A stretch of DNA of 64,000 nucleotides from Phycisphaeraceae bacterium. Lineage in GTDB: Bacteria > Planctomycetota > Phycisphaerae > Phycisphaerales > Phycisphaeraceae. Positions 35,986 through 44,041 of the stretch are shown one piece after another (within the stretch, counting starts at the first letter, position 1; each line of letters opens with the position of its first letter). The stretch lies in assembly GCA_020851735.1 (NCBI GenBank), contig JADZCD010000065.1, positions 62,001-126,000 of the forward strand, read 5' to 3'. The position numbers and the translations under genes are program-made. The notes under the pieces were generated by a model that saw nothing but the letters and a program-made list of their open reading frames with translations, searched no databases and had not been told where the DNA came from.

Positions 35986-36068
35986 AGCCGTGAAAAGTAA
36001 AGCCCGGCCGCTCCGCCGGCCGGGTGAGCAGGCGGTCTTTCGCCTGCGCGACTACCGCAATCCGTATG
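35986..36068. repeat. Multi-hairpin element, copy 1 of 3
   Basis: It contains AAAGCCCGGCCG/CGGCCGGGT arms, then GCAGGCGGTCTTTCGCCTGC as a second hairpin, and ends CGCAATCCGTAT. It is related to 37592-37680 and 55822-55915, although this copy lacks the middle ACCCACCTGCGGAA part. It lies just after a stop codon and may serve as a transcription end or mRNA 3'-stability element. Confidence 0.9.
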
Positions 36069-36146
36069 ACCAGAGACTTCCTCTAACGGCGGGGGCACTG
36101 CTTCCGGAGGCACCGCTTGCTGACCCGCACAGCTCGTTGACGCCAA

Positions 36147-36262
36147 CACTTCCCGGGGCGGGGGCTTCTTCCGGGGGCGGGTGCTTCTTCCCGGGGCGGA
36201 GGCTTCTTCCGGGGGCGGGGTACTTCCGGGGGTACTTCCGGGGGTACTTCCGGGGGCGGGGA
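36147..36262. repeat. TTCCGGGG array touching scpB start
   Basis: About eight units: CTTCCCGGGGCGGGGGC, TTCTTCCGGGGGCGGG, CTTCCCGGGGCGGAGG, CTTCCGGGGGCGGGG and three perfect copies of GTACTTCCGGGG. It ends only 20 bases before the scpB ATG, so it fills the place where promoter and leader would be expected. Confidence 0.92.
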
Positions 36263-36282
36263 ATCTGCCTTACAATGCTTCG

Positions 36283-36978
36283 ATGGCCACCGTCGGAACA
36301 CCATCGCGACAAGAGTCTTCCGCATTGCCGGCCGGCGCGGATCTGTCCCTGCAGATCGAAGCAGCCCTGCTGACCACGGATCGGCCGTTGCCCACCGCCC
36401 GCCTGGGCGAACTCCTAGGCGACGCCAGCCACAAGGCCGTCCAACAAGCCATCGCCCAGCTCAACGAGTTGTACGAAAAAACGGACCGCTCCTTCCGCAT
36501 CGAGGCCGTGGCCGGCGGGTGGCAGATCATGACCCTGCCGCGCTTCGCGCCCCTGCTGGCTAACCTGCACCAGACCCGCCAGCAGACGCACCTGACCCCC
36601 GCCGCCATGGAAACCCTGGCGGTGATCGCCTATCGCCAGCCGATTCTGCGCGCCGACGTCGAAGCGGTGCGCGGCGTGGCGTGCGGCGAGGTGATTCGCA
36701 GCCTGATGGACCGCCACTTGGTCAAAATCGTCGGCCGAGCCGAGGAAATCGGCCGACCGATGCTGTACGGAACAACCAAAACCTTCCTGGAAGTCTTCGG
36801 CCTAAGCAGCTTGGACGACCTGCCCAAAGTCGAAGCCCTAAAATCCCAACCCCCCGCCCCCGGAAGTGCTCCCGGAAGCGCCCCCGCGAGTAACCCCGCC
36901 CCCGAAAGTAGCGCCGCCGCCCCCGCAAACGCCCCAGCGCCAAATTCAGATTCCGCTTCGCCCAGCGACAGCGCCTAA
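36283..36978 (+). CDS. scpB: Segregation and condensation protein B
   Basis: ATG 36283 (MATVGTPSRQ) gives 231 residues; an upstream open frame only runs through repeats. ScpB forms the SMC-ScpA-ScpB condensin, which organises the chromosome for segregation. Two winged helices are visible: SLQIEAALLTTDRPLPTARL...GDASHKAVQQAI, WQIMTLPRFAPLL; and LTPAAMETLAVIAYRQPILRADVEAVRGV...SLMDRHLVKIVGRAEEIGRPMLYGTTKTFLEVFGL, the hallmark of the family. The C-terminal 45 residues are low complexity (APGSAPGSAPASNPAPES), encoded by the dispersed CCCCCGGAAGT repeats at 36847-36920. scpA is not adjacent, which is unusual. Confidence 0.95.
   Translation: MATVGTPSRQESSALPAGADLSLQIEAALLTTDRPLPTARLGELLGDASHKAVQQAIAQLNELYEKTDRSFRIEAVAGGWQIMTLPRFAPLLANLHQTRQQTHLTPAAMETLAVIAYRQPILRADVEAVRGVACGEVIRSLMDRHLVKIVGRAEEIGRPMLYGTTKTFLEVFGLSSLDDLPKVEALKSQPPAPGSAPGSAPASNPAPESSAAAPANAPAPNSDSASPSDSA
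36847..36935. repeat. CCCCCGGAAGT units forming the scpB tail
   Basis: Units such as GCCCCCGGAAGTGCTCCCGG, AAGCGCCCCCGCGAGTAACC and CCGCCCCCGAAAGTAGCG lie in frame and encode PAPGSAPGSAPASNPAPES at the C-terminus of ScpB, decaying toward the stop. Confidence 0.85.
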
Positions 36979-37028
36979 GTACGTTCCCGCCACACTACCC
37001 CCCCAAGCAACCCCACGTGAGTCACGCC

Positions 37029-37505
37029 ATGATGAAATCCAACCGTTCCCTGGCAATGGGTTTGGCCTGTGTCGGTCTCTGGACCCTGGCGCTGGCCGGC
37101 TGCGCCCGCTATCAGATCGAAGGCCTGGTGGCCGAAGGCCGCGAGCCTTCGCTGGAGGTGGTCAAGAGCGACGATCCGAAACTTTCCGATCAGGAGCGTT
37201 ACGGCCTGGCCAAGGCGGTGATTGAAATCACCATCGACCCCAACTCCGGCCGCCCCGAGCGCCTGCCCCCCATCACCACCGACGACAGCGGCCGCTTCAC
37301 CCTGCCGATCAGCAAAACCGGCATGGGCATGCTCGAATACAAGCTGGGCATCCTGGTGCACCGCGACGGCTTCAGCCCGCAGTGGCGGGTCATCGATCCG
37401 CCCGGCAAGAACGAACGCCTGATCATCCTGATGCAGCCCGGGCCCAGCCGCGGGGCGCTGGAAGTCGACCTGCTCCGCCAGACGCTGCATGAAATGCCCA
37501 ATTAA
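37029..37505 (+). CDS. Predicted lipoprotein with carboxypeptidase-regulatory-like fold
   Basis: ATG 37029 starts MMKSNRSLAMGLACVG; the upstream GTG at 37017 only adds four residues. The lipobox LALAGC has Cys25 as the lipid site. The mature part (RYQIEGLVAEGREPSLEVVKSDDPKL...AVIEITIDPNSGRPERLPPITTDDSGRFTLPISK) looks like a transthyretin/carboxypeptidase-regulatory-like beta sandwich, in which 'TTDDSGRFTL' is typical. It is probably a periplasmic-face outer-membrane lipoprotein of unknown role. It is 50 bases downstream of scpB on the same strand and could share its transcript. Confidence 0.85.
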   Translation: MMKSNRSLAMGLACVGLWTLALAGCARYQIEGLVAEGREPSLEVVKSDDPKLSDQERYGLAKAVIEITIDPNSGRPERLPPITTDDSGRFTLPISKTGMGMLEYKLGILVHRDGFSPQWRVIDPPGKNERLIILMQPGPSRGALEVDLLRQTLHEMPN

Positions 37506-37591
37506 CCCCAGCCCATACGCCACGCGGAAAATCACGCCAGGCTCAACGCCCACACTCTCGCGCCAAATAACGCGCCCTGTGGAATGACCGC

Positions 37592-37680
37592 GGCCGCGGA
37601 AAAGCCCGGCCGCTCCGCCGGCCGGGACCCACCTGCGGAAGCAGGCGGTCTTTCGTCCGCGCGCTTGCCGCAATCCATAT
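37592..37680. repeat. Multi-hairpin element, copy 2 of 3
   Basis: It contains GAAAAGCCCGGCCGCTCCGC, then CGGCCGGGACCCACCTGCGG, AAGCAGGCGGTCTTTCGTCC and GCGCGCTTGCCGCAATCC. The palindromes are CCCGGCCG/CGGCCGGG and CCTGCGG..GCAGG. It lies between convergent genes and is followed at once by a terminator. Confidence 0.92.
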
Positions 37681-37716
37681 AAAAAGCCCACCCTTTTGGG
37701 GGTGGGCTCTGTTTTT
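37681..37716. terminator. Bidirectional rho-independent terminator
   Basis: The arms GCCCACCC (37686-37693) and GGGTGGGC (37700-37707) are flanked by A5 on the left and GTTTTT on the right, so it can stop transcription of both the lipoprotein gene (+) and the convergent membrane glycosyltransferase gene (-). Confidence 0.93.
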
Positions 37717-37746
37717 CGCCGTGTGCCGGCCGAACCGGCCCCGCGC

Positions 37747-39255
37747 TCACTTCTTTTTCTTTTCCGCGGCCGGCGGGGCCGGCGGCTGATAGTAATACAC
37801 GCGGATCGACGAGAACGGCTGAACAATGCGCACGTCGTAATAGGCCTTTAGCTCCGTCTTGTGCTCGATCCACTCTTCCTGCTGGCCGCGCGTGGCGGAC
37901 TCGGCGTGAAACACCAGCCAGGTCGGTTGCTGCCATTGGTCGATTTCCTCCGGCGATTTGGGCAGCGACACCAATTGATCCGTCTGCATGTAGTAGTAAG
38001 GCAGAACGTCCAGCTTCGCCGCCACCGCGTCGCCCGGCTGGCGATGCTTCTGCACGTAGTGCCAGGCATCGCGCCAACGCTCGCGCAGGCCGTAACCGCC
38101 GGTGTAGTAGGTGTGATCGAACAGCAGCAGAGTCACGATCAATCCCGCCGCCGGCGCCAACGCCAGGCTCAATCCCCACCGCTCCTTGACCAGGTCGTAA
38201 ATTCGCTCCAAACCCAGCGCCGCCAGCACGATCCAGGCGTAAAGCGAAATAAACAGATACCGCGTGTGGACGTAGCTCAGCGGATAGGCGGCGATCATCA
38301 CGATCAACGGCAGCACCGCCGCCAAAACCAGATAGATCGTCAAGCGCGGACGCTTCGGCCAAAGGCTAAGGGCGCACAACCCCGCCACCGCAATCAGCGT
38401 CGGATGCATCGAGTAAATCATCCCTTGCACCATGACCCACGGCGTATGGCCTTCATACACGGTGCCGAAAAATGCCTTCCAGCGGGGCCAGCTCCGGCTC
38501 ATGTCCCAGCTGGCGATCCCTGTGGCCGCCACCACAAAAAAGATCGCGATGCCCCAGCCCATCGGGCCGATCTTGACCTTCTCGCCACGCAGGCGGGAAA
38601 TGATCCAGTCAAAGAAAAACACCGCCAGGATCACGATCGCCGGCGGCTGAGACAGCATCCCCAGCACCGCGCAGGCATTGGCCGCCAGCATGCGCCACGG
38701 TGATTGCTCCGTGGTCGCCCGGTAGTACCAGACCAGCGCCAGATTGAAAAACAGGAATTGTTGCCCGTAGAAACGCGCGGATTGCGACCAGAATATGTGC
38801 CAGTTCGCTACCGCCAGCAGCAACGCCGCCAACAGCGCCGCCCGATCCCCGATCCACCGTCGGCTGATCCAGCACAAAATCGGAATCGTAAAGATCCCCA
38901 CCAGGCACGGGCCGATGCGCGTGTTGAACTCCTCCACGCCCAGGCCTTTCCAATCCTTCGACAACCAGTGCTCTTGCATGTTGGCGTGAATCTTGCTGAC
39001 GTCCACGCCGTCCAACTTCAAGGCCACATAAATCGGCAGATAGCCTAACGTCTTGATCCCCCACCTCTCATCCATGCCCGCCACCGAGCGGATCGAATAC
39101 AGTTCGTCCGCCCAGAAACTCCAGCTGTCCAGCCGCCACAACCGCATCCCCGCGCCCAGCAGCGTGATCGCTATCAGCCCGAAAATGAACATCTTATTGG
39201 ATATTGTCCGCCCACCCGCAATGGCACTCGGATTCATTTGCCCGTCCAAGGTCAT
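37747..39255 (-). CDS. Polytopic glycosyltransferase, GT39/GT83-like
   Basis: The protein has 502 residues and about 10-12 transmembrane segments, starting FIFGLIAITLLGAGMRLW. The first loop has SFWADELYSIRSVAGM; the acidic 'DE' in this loop is the catalytic-site hallmark of PMT/ArnT/Aglycosyl transferases that use polyprenyl-phosphate sugars. RYLFISLYAWIVLAALGLERI and the soluble C-terminal 130 residues are also as expected. Alternative starts exist at Met7 and Met22; Met22 (MFIFGLIA) lies at the first helix. It probably transfers a sugar to protein or lipid on the periplasmic side. A GT4 gene is 23 bases upstream on the same strand, so they form an operon for glycan synthesis. The tail ends in Lys/Pro (PPAPPAAEKKKK). 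Confidence 0.85.
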   Translation of the reverse strand: MTLDGQMNPSAIAGGRTISNKMFIFGLIAITLLGAGMRLWRLDSWSFWADELYSIRSVAGMDERWGIKTLGYLPIYVALKLDGVDVSKIHANMQEHWLSKDWKGLGVEEFNTRIGPCLVGIFTIPILCWISRRWIGDRAALLAALLLAVANWHIFWSQSARFYGQQFLFFNLALVWYYRATTEQSPWRMLAANACAVLGMLSQPPAIVILAVFFFDWIISRLRGEKVKIGPMGWGIAIFFVVAATGIASWDMSRSWPRWKAFFGTVYEGHTPWVMVQGMIYSMHPTLIAVAGLCALSLWPKRPRLTIYLVLAAVLPLIVMIAAYPLSYVHTRYLFISLYAWIVLAALGLERIYDLVKERWGLSLALAPAAGLIVTLLLFDHTYYTGGYGLRERWRDAWHYVQKHRQPGDAVAAKLDVLPYYYMQTDQLVSLPKSPEEIDQWQQPTWLVFHAESATRGQQEEWIEHKTELKAYYDVRIVQPFSSIRVYYYQPPAPPAAEKKKK

Positions 39256-39278
39256 GTTCCAGCTCCTCTTGCCTGTTC

Positions 39279-40724
39279 TTAGATTCTGCCGCCCCCACCA
39301 GCGCGTTCATAAATAGTCAGGATGCGATCCACTTTCCGTTCCCAGTCGAAAATTTCTTCCACTTTCCGCCGACCCTTTTGCCCCATCTCCTGCCGCAACT
39401 GCGGCGAGCGACCCAGCCGCGCCATCGCCCCGCTTAAGCTCTCCCGCAATGCCGCCGGCGAATCCGGCCGCACCAGAACCCCGCAGCTGGCATCCACATA
39501 ATCCGCCGGGCCGCCCCATTCCACGCTGATCACCGCCAAACCCGTCGCCATCGCCTCCAGCACCACCGCCCCACCGCACTCGAGCACGCTGGGCAAAACC
39601 AGCACGTCCATCTCTCTTAATCGGGCCGCGCACTGCTCCTGCGATAGCCAACCCCAAAACGTCACCCGATCAGTCAATCCTAATTGCCCCCTCATCGCCT
39701 CCAGCCGCGCGCGCTCCGGACCGTCGCCGATCAGATGCAGCTGGGCTGCTAAATCCTTTGGCAGACCCGCAAAGGCCTCTAATAATATGTCCACACACTT
39801 CCAATCGACCAGCCGCCCCAGAAAAACAAACTTCACCCCCCCCCCGGAAGCACCCCCGGAAGTCTCTATCTGTTTAGCGGGCGATCGCAGATCGCCGCGT
39901 CCAAAACCTTCTCCCACGGAAATTTCACTCTCACCTTTCTTTTTCTCCCCTTCTCTATCGGCCGTCCCCGTCCGCGGCTGAAAGAGAGCAAAATCCACGC
40001 CGTTTTCCACCAATTCCTCCGCCCGTCGCTTGGCGCCCCAGGGCAGCCCCTTTTGCGTCCGTGGATTAGCCACCAGCACCACCTCCGCCTGGCGCTTGCC
40101 GGGAATCACCACATTCAGCCCGTTCAGCAGCCAGCGCCCCACGCGCTCCATCACCCGCGTGCTCAGTCCGCCTAAGTGACGAAAACCCCGCGGATACGAC
40201 ATCGCCCCATTAAGCGGGCCGATCACCACCGGCACGCCCAGCCCGAACAGCAGCGAAGGCTCCAGCGGCGACACCGGCATCGGCTGATGCACGATCGACA
40301 CACCCTCCCGCTTAATCAACTCCCGCACGATCTTCCGCTGCTGTCCCTGCGTGAGCAGCCGCATCGCCAGACCCGTCGTGAAATACGCCAGCCGCGCCGG
40401 CAACACCTGCGAAATTTTGTACAACCCCCTGTGCCACCACCGATCCGCCACAAAACAGATCCGCTCCCGCTGCTCAGGAAACCGCTCCCTCAGCTCCCCA
40501 CGCACCCGCTCATGCACCACCAGCCACGTCGGCACGCCGCGCTTGGTCAGCACGCGAAAATAATGCAACGGCAACGCCGCCTCGCCCCCAAATCGCGAGG
40601 ACGCGTGATCAGCCACAATCGCCACCCGCAAACATCCCCCCCGTCGAGTCTGCTGCTCGTTCTGGTCCCGCTGGTCATGCACAGGCGCGTTCCTGATCGC
40701 CAAAGGCGTCCCCAAATCTCCCAC
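39279..40724 (-). CDS. GT4-type glycosyltransferase with repeat-derived insertion
   Basis: The protein has 481 residues from GTG 40724 (the DNA upstream is repeat-filled, so the exact start is uncertain). LRVAIVADHASSRFGGEAALPLHYFRVL is the N-lobe glycine-rich opening. The C-lobe has KFVFLGRLVDWKCVDILLEAF, LHLIGDGPER and MDVLVLPSVLECGGAVVLEAMATGLAVISVEWGG, the ExxxxxxxE nucleotide-sugar-binding stretch of GT4. Between the lobes (residues about 255-300) lies GRGDLRSPAKQIETSGGASGGGV, encoded by a 26-bp palindrome (39872-39897) and a CCCCCGGAAGT repeat (39836-39864). It transfers a sugar from a nucleotide donor, likely to a lipid-linked glycan, and overlaps in operon with the membrane GT downstream. 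Confidence 0.9.
   Translation of the reverse strand: MGDLGTPLAIRNAPVHDQRDQNEQQTRRGGCLRVAIVADHASSRFGGEAALPLHYFRVLTKRGVPTWLVVHERVRGELRERFPEQRERICFVADRWWHRGLYKISQVLPARLAYFTTGLAMRLLTQGQQRKIVRELIKREGVSIVHQPMPVSPLEPSLLFGLGVPVVIGPLNGAMSYPRGFRHLGGLSTRVMERVGRWLLNGLNVVIPGKRQAEVVLVANPRTQKGLPWGAKRRAEELVENGVDFALFQPRTGTADREGEKKKGESEISVGEGFGRGDLRSPAKQIETSGGASGGGVKFVFLGRLVDWKCVDILLEAFAGLPKDLAAQLHLIGDGPERARLEAMRGQLGLTDRVTFWGWLSQEQCAARLREMDVLVLPSVLECGGAVVLEAMATGLAVISVEWGGPADYVDASCGVLVRPDSPAALRESLSGAMARLGRSPQLRQEMGQKGRRKVEEIFDWERKVDRILTIYERAGGGGRI
39836..39897. repeat. CCCCCGGAAG units plus GCGATCGCAGATCGC palindrome in GT4 gene
   Basis: The CCCCCGGAAGCA and CCCCCGGAAGTC units are followed by the palindrome GGCGATC-GCA-GATCGCC (within 39872-39897). 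The latter is identical over 26 bases to 41023-41048 in an intergenic region. Both parts are read in frame within the linker between the two lobes. Confidence 0.92.
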
Positions 40725-41259
40725 CTAATTCACCCACCCTGGGGCGAATATAAGCATAGAGTCACAAACAACGTACCGCCGACCACCCGGAATCGACCCG
40801 CCCCACCCCCCAACATGAATAATCCCCCCCGGAAGCGGGCCCCCGCCCCCGAAAGTGAACCCAGCCCAGCCCCCCGGAAGAATTGGCATCCACGAGCCGC
40901 GCACGTCAGTAAGCGGTGTCGCCCCGGAAGTAAGCCCCATTCCCCAGCCCCCGGCTCCGCCGGGGGGTACTGGCACCCCCCCCGGAACTGCCCCCACCCA
41001 CCCCCCTCGAAACCACCCAATCGTTTAGCGGGCGATCGCAGATCGCCGTGCCCGCCGCGCCCATTGCCCCCCCGCGCATGCCCCCACGCCCCCCCAACTC
41101 CCCCTAACCGGATACCCCGCAACGGTTTGCTGAATCTTTACCCCCGATCAGCCGATACGTCTCTTGAAGTAAGATGACTTGAGGGTATCCTTTAGGGCCG
41201 CCTGCTCGGACCGCCGAGCAGCCAAGTCCGGTTTCGACAATTTGCCGATCCGCTCATAA
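40725..41259. repeat. Repeat-dense gene-free region before tRNA-Asn
   Basis: These 535 bases hold several repeat families: CCCCCGGAAGC and CCCGAAAGTGAACC pieces (40826-40880), CCCCGGAAGTAAGC (40922-40935), the CCCCCGG..CCGGGGG palindrome (40945-40969), CCCCCGGAACTG (40979-40990) and the 26-bp palindrome GTTTAGCGGGCGATCG... (41023-41048). The minus-strand ORF over this stretch (GDLRSPAK, YPPAEPGAG) is made of repeats and is not a gene. Confidence 0.85.
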
Positions 41260-41332
41260 TCCCCGATAGCTCAATCGGTAGAGCGAGCGACTGTTAATCG
41301 CTAGGTTCCTGGTTCAAGTCCAGGTCGGGGAG
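41260..41332 (+). tRNA. tRNA-Asn, anticodon GTT
   Basis: The acceptor arms TCCCCGA and TCGGGGA pair, the D arm is GCTC..GAGC, the anticodon stem AGCGA/TCGCT encloses CTGTTAA (anticodon GTT), and the T arm CCTGG-TTCAAGT-CCAGG is perfect. Discriminator G is at 41332. CCA is not encoded. Confidence 0.97.
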
Positions 41333-41661
41333 TATTTAATCTCGCTTCGCTCGCTCAACACGCGGGCGAAGCGTTTTTATTTCGACGCTGCCAAGGCCCA
41401 AGCCTGGGCAACGTCGAAATATCCTGAGCGAGCGCAGCGAGTCGAAGGATAACCCCCTGAGCGAGCGCAGCGAGTCGAAGGGCAACCCCCCGACCAGCTG
41501 GGGTGGCGGGGGCTAAGCGAAGCGTGCCCCCGTTCGTCTTCGCTCCGGCAAAGCGCCCAGCTGCCCTGCAGCCCAAGACCTGCAGCCGCAAATCCTTGTG
41601 AAATCAGCGGGCCATAGGTAACTTTGCCCGCCGCGATCCTCGCAAGGCATGGAGGTGCCCG
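41333..41661. repeat. GAGCGAGCGCAGCGAG repeats after tRNA-Asn
   Basis: Bases 41379-41421 form an inverted repeat (ATTTCGACG...CGTCGAAAT with inner GCCC/GGGC). Two direct copies of CTGAGCGAGCGCAGCGAGTC follow (41424-41449 and 41456-41480), and 41333-41375 has a related GCTTCGCTCGCTC/GGGCGAAGCG pairing. GGAGG of the next gene is at the end. No gene or integrase is visible in this stretch. Confidence 0.85.
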
Positions 41662-42117
41662 ATGAAGCAGATCACACTGCGCGGCTCATGGGTGATCCGA
41701 GCGCCACGCGATTCCGTGTATGCCATCATGTCTGATTTTGAGCGTATGCCCCAGCGTTTCCCCAAGGTCGCGCACTCCCTGCAAATCATCGCGCAGGCCG
41801 GCAACACGCTGAGAATCGCCGCCGAGGCCAAGTCGTTCGGCACGGTCATCCCCGTGGCCATGACCACCGTGCTACACCCGCCGAAGGGGTACATTTCGGA
41901 CAACGTGAACGAAAAATTGGGCACCTTCGGGCACGAGGAATTCCTGATGGAAGAGATTCCCGAGGGAACTCGGATCAACTACACCTATGCCGTGACGATC
42001 AGAAATTGGTGGCTGGGCGTGGTCGCCACGCCACTGCTCAAATGGTACGCGCTGCGATTCTGGAAGCGAGCCGTAATCGACACGTTGAAAAACATGCTGG
42101 AACCACCGCAACGATAG
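41662..42117 (+). CDS. SRPBCC (START-like) domain protein (151 aa)
   Basis: GGAGG (41650-41654) precedes the ATG by seven bases. The chain opens MKQITLRGSWVIRAPRDSVYAIMSDFERMPQRFPKV, the usual first strand and helix of polyketide-cyclase/START-like domains, and ends with a long C-terminal helix (WKRAVIDTLKNMLEPP). Such folds bind hydrophobic ligands; no catalytic residue is evident. TIRNWWLGVVATPLLKWY suggests a partly membrane-facing segment. It follows a tRNA gene and a repeat region, and a second repeat (42153-42243) starts 36 bases after its stop. Confidence 0.88.
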   Translation: MKQITLRGSWVIRAPRDSVYAIMSDFERMPQRFPKVAHSLQIIAQAGNTLRIAAEAKSFGTVIPVAMTTVLHPPKGYISDNVNEKLGTFGHEEFLMEEIPEGTRINYTYAVTIRNWWLGVVATPLLKWYALRFWKRAVIDTLKNMLEPPQR

Positions 42118-42152
42118 CGGCATCGCCTCCTTCCCACGGCACTACCCGCAAC

Positions 42153-42243
42153 AAGAGCAACAGCCCGAACTCTCTGACTCTCTCGTAAACAGCGGTCGCG
42201 CAGCAACAAACCGTCCGTACCGGAAACATGAGTGACTTTGGAC
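42153..42243. repeat. ~90-bp dispersed repeat, copy A
   Basis: It shares long stretches with 45852-45943, for example AAACAGCGGTCG, CCGTCCGTACCGG, GAGTGACTT versus GAGCGACTT, and CCGAACTC. It sits between convergent genes, as does the other copy. Confidence 0.85.
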
Positions 42244-42274
42244 TGCCGCCATCTTGTGGGTATCACGGCAACGT

Positions 42275-44041
42275 TCAGGTTGCCCGCGTGTCCAAGTGGT
42301 TGGTCAGCCAGCCCACTACGACTTGGCTGGTGTCCTCGTCAAAGAAATAGTAGATGCCAAGGCAGTACCGATCATCCTTGGTAGTACCCTTTCGGAGGTG
42401 GAGTTCCAGGAACTGCCGCTGGGTGGACCCCAGTGGGTAGCGCACGAAGTAAGTTTCCCCCTGTTCCCCTGCCCGCTCCTTGCTGATGGACTTGTCGAAC
42501 CGTAATCCGAGTCGTGTCAGTCCAGCATCCCATGCCTTCTGTGCGCCGTCGTGGCCAAGGCGCATGTTCCGATACTCGCCGGCGAGCAGGAGCAGGGAGT
42601 GATACACCAGTTCGATATCCTCGTAGTTGGCCTTCTTGACTCCCTGAACCGCTCGTGGATGGAAGACCAGACGCCCGGCGAGCTGATGGTCCACCCAGTC
42701 GGGCATGTCGTCGTAGGTCGTTGGAATCACGACGGTGGCGTCGGCACTCTTGCCTGTCTTTTTCTCGATGGCCAGCCGTAGTGCATCGTTCTGAGATTGC
42801 AGACTTCGGTTCTCACGTGCAACGCGTTCCACCTCGGTCTTGTACTGCGACGACAGATCGTCGAACTCTTCTACATCCTTTTGGGCCTCGGTAAGCTTAG
42901 CCTTGAGCGCTTCGACTTCCTCTTTATGAGCCTGCTGCAGACTCTCGATCTGCGTTCGGAGTGTCGACGACTCATCTGTTTGAGCCTGTTGTTGAATCAC
43001 CAGATTGATCTGTTCTCTGGCAATCTCCGCACGTCGAGCCCTTGCGTCGGCGAAGAATAGACATTGCCCCCAATCCAGCGGCTTGACGGCTGCATGTTCG
43101 GCGATTTTCTCGCTCAGGAATGAGGCAAACGCCGCCTCGCCAGCCTCACCATTGCGCCGCCAAAACACAACTCGCTCAAGCATCATGAGCGGATGCGACG
43201 ATGGAGAATCCTCTTCGAAGTGGACCTTCGGGTAGTATGTTCGAATTGCTCCGTGAAATGCGGACCAAATCTTACCTACCCTCTCGGTCCAACGAAATCC
43301 TAGATCTTTCGGCATGCAGACCACATGAGCCATGGCCTGAGTACGCCGAGACAGGTCGGTCTCATCTATCACATAAGCCGAAAACTTTATCTGCCACTGA
43401 CGGTGATCTGGTTCGGTCAACAAGACAATGGGCATCGTACGATTGTCACTCACCACCAATTCGTAAAGCGACTCCAAATCCTCTTCAGTCGAAAGCATCC
43501 ATGGTCGACCATCCAGCGGTCTGATTTCGCGCAGGCCGAACTCTTGCGCAAGATCGATCACCACACGTGGGCGAGTGAGAGCGATGGGCTCAATCGCGTA
43601 AGGAGCCGACGCGCATAAAACACGCACCGCAAATCGCACGCCAACATCACTCTTATGTAGGGACAGTTCCGTCGTCCACGTTCGGCCTGCAACTGCAAGT
43701 CGTCTTTTGAATGGTGCGTCCGGTTGGATCAACCGAACACTCCATAGCCCGTGATCGCCAATGGATACGCCAGATACCTGTTGCTGTCCATGGTGATCCA
43801 TGTCGAAATTTTCGAGATTGCGGGCCGACTTCGGCAACGTCTGCGGCAGTTTTTCATCTAGCCAATTCATCACCACGGCAGCCGCTCTCGAAAACACAGC
43901 GTCAACAGATGCTTCGCTCGGTATGTCGATATCCGCTGCAAGCTGATAGGTCGTACGTACGCTTGACCGGCCTGGACGGATGATGCGAGGAGTTGCGGTA
44001 GTTGCAGTCCGATACGTGCCCACTGCGTTTATGGCTGTCAT
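42275..44041 (-). CDS. 588-aa coiled-coil protein of unknown function
   Basis: I recognise no named family. Residues 1-330 are a mixed alpha/beta region with WSVRLIQPDAPFKRRLAVAGRTWTTELSL and a PIVLLTEPDHRQWQIKFSAYVID stretch, ending in SFLSEKIAEHAAV. Residues about 330-430 are a coiled coil (IAREQINLVIQQQAQ...LQQAHKEEVEALKAKLTEAQKDVEEFDDL). Residues about 450-588 form a compact C-terminal domain: FHPRAVQGVKKANYEDIELVYHSLLLLAGEYRNMRLG, YFVRYPLGSTQRQFLELHLRKG, RYCLGIYYFFDEDTSQVVVGWLTNHLDTRAT. That end looks like the small RelE/HigB-type toxin or restriction-associated fold with conserved aromatic strands (inference). An accessory location next to a tRNA and repeats makes a defence or conflict role plausible. 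Confidence 0.85.
   Translation of the reverse strand: MTAINAVGTYRTATTATPRIIRPGRSSVRTTYQLAADIDIPSEASVDAVFSRAAAVVMNWLDEKLPQTLPKSARNLENFDMDHHGQQQVSGVSIGDHGLWSVRLIQPDAPFKRRLAVAGRTWTTELSLHKSDVGVRFAVRVLCASAPYAIEPIALTRPRVVIDLAQEFGLREIRPLDGRPWMLSTEEDLESLYELVVSDNRTMPIVLLTEPDHRQWQIKFSAYVIDETDLSRRTQAMAHVVCMPKDLGFRWTERVGKIWSAFHGAIRTYYPKVHFEEDSPSSHPLMMLERVVFWRRNGEAGEAAFASFLSEKIAEHAAVKPLDWGQCLFFADARARRAEIAREQINLVIQQQAQTDESSTLRTQIESLQQAHKEEVEALKAKLTEAQKDVEEFDDLSSQYKTEVERVARENRSLQSQNDALRLAIEKKTGKSADATVVIPTTYDDMPDWVDHQLAGRLVFHPRAVQGVKKANYEDIELVYHSLLLLAGEYRNMRLGHDGAQKAWDAGLTRLGLRFDKSISKERAGEQGETYFVRYPLGSTQRQFLELHLRKGTTKDDRYCLGIYYFFDEDTSQVVVGWLTNHLDTRAT

Noticed and set aside
40730-41122. 130-residue minus-strand ORF in the repeat-rich gap
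   Set aside because: It is composed only of dispersed repeat products (GDLRSPAK, YPPAEPGA) and Gly/Arg.
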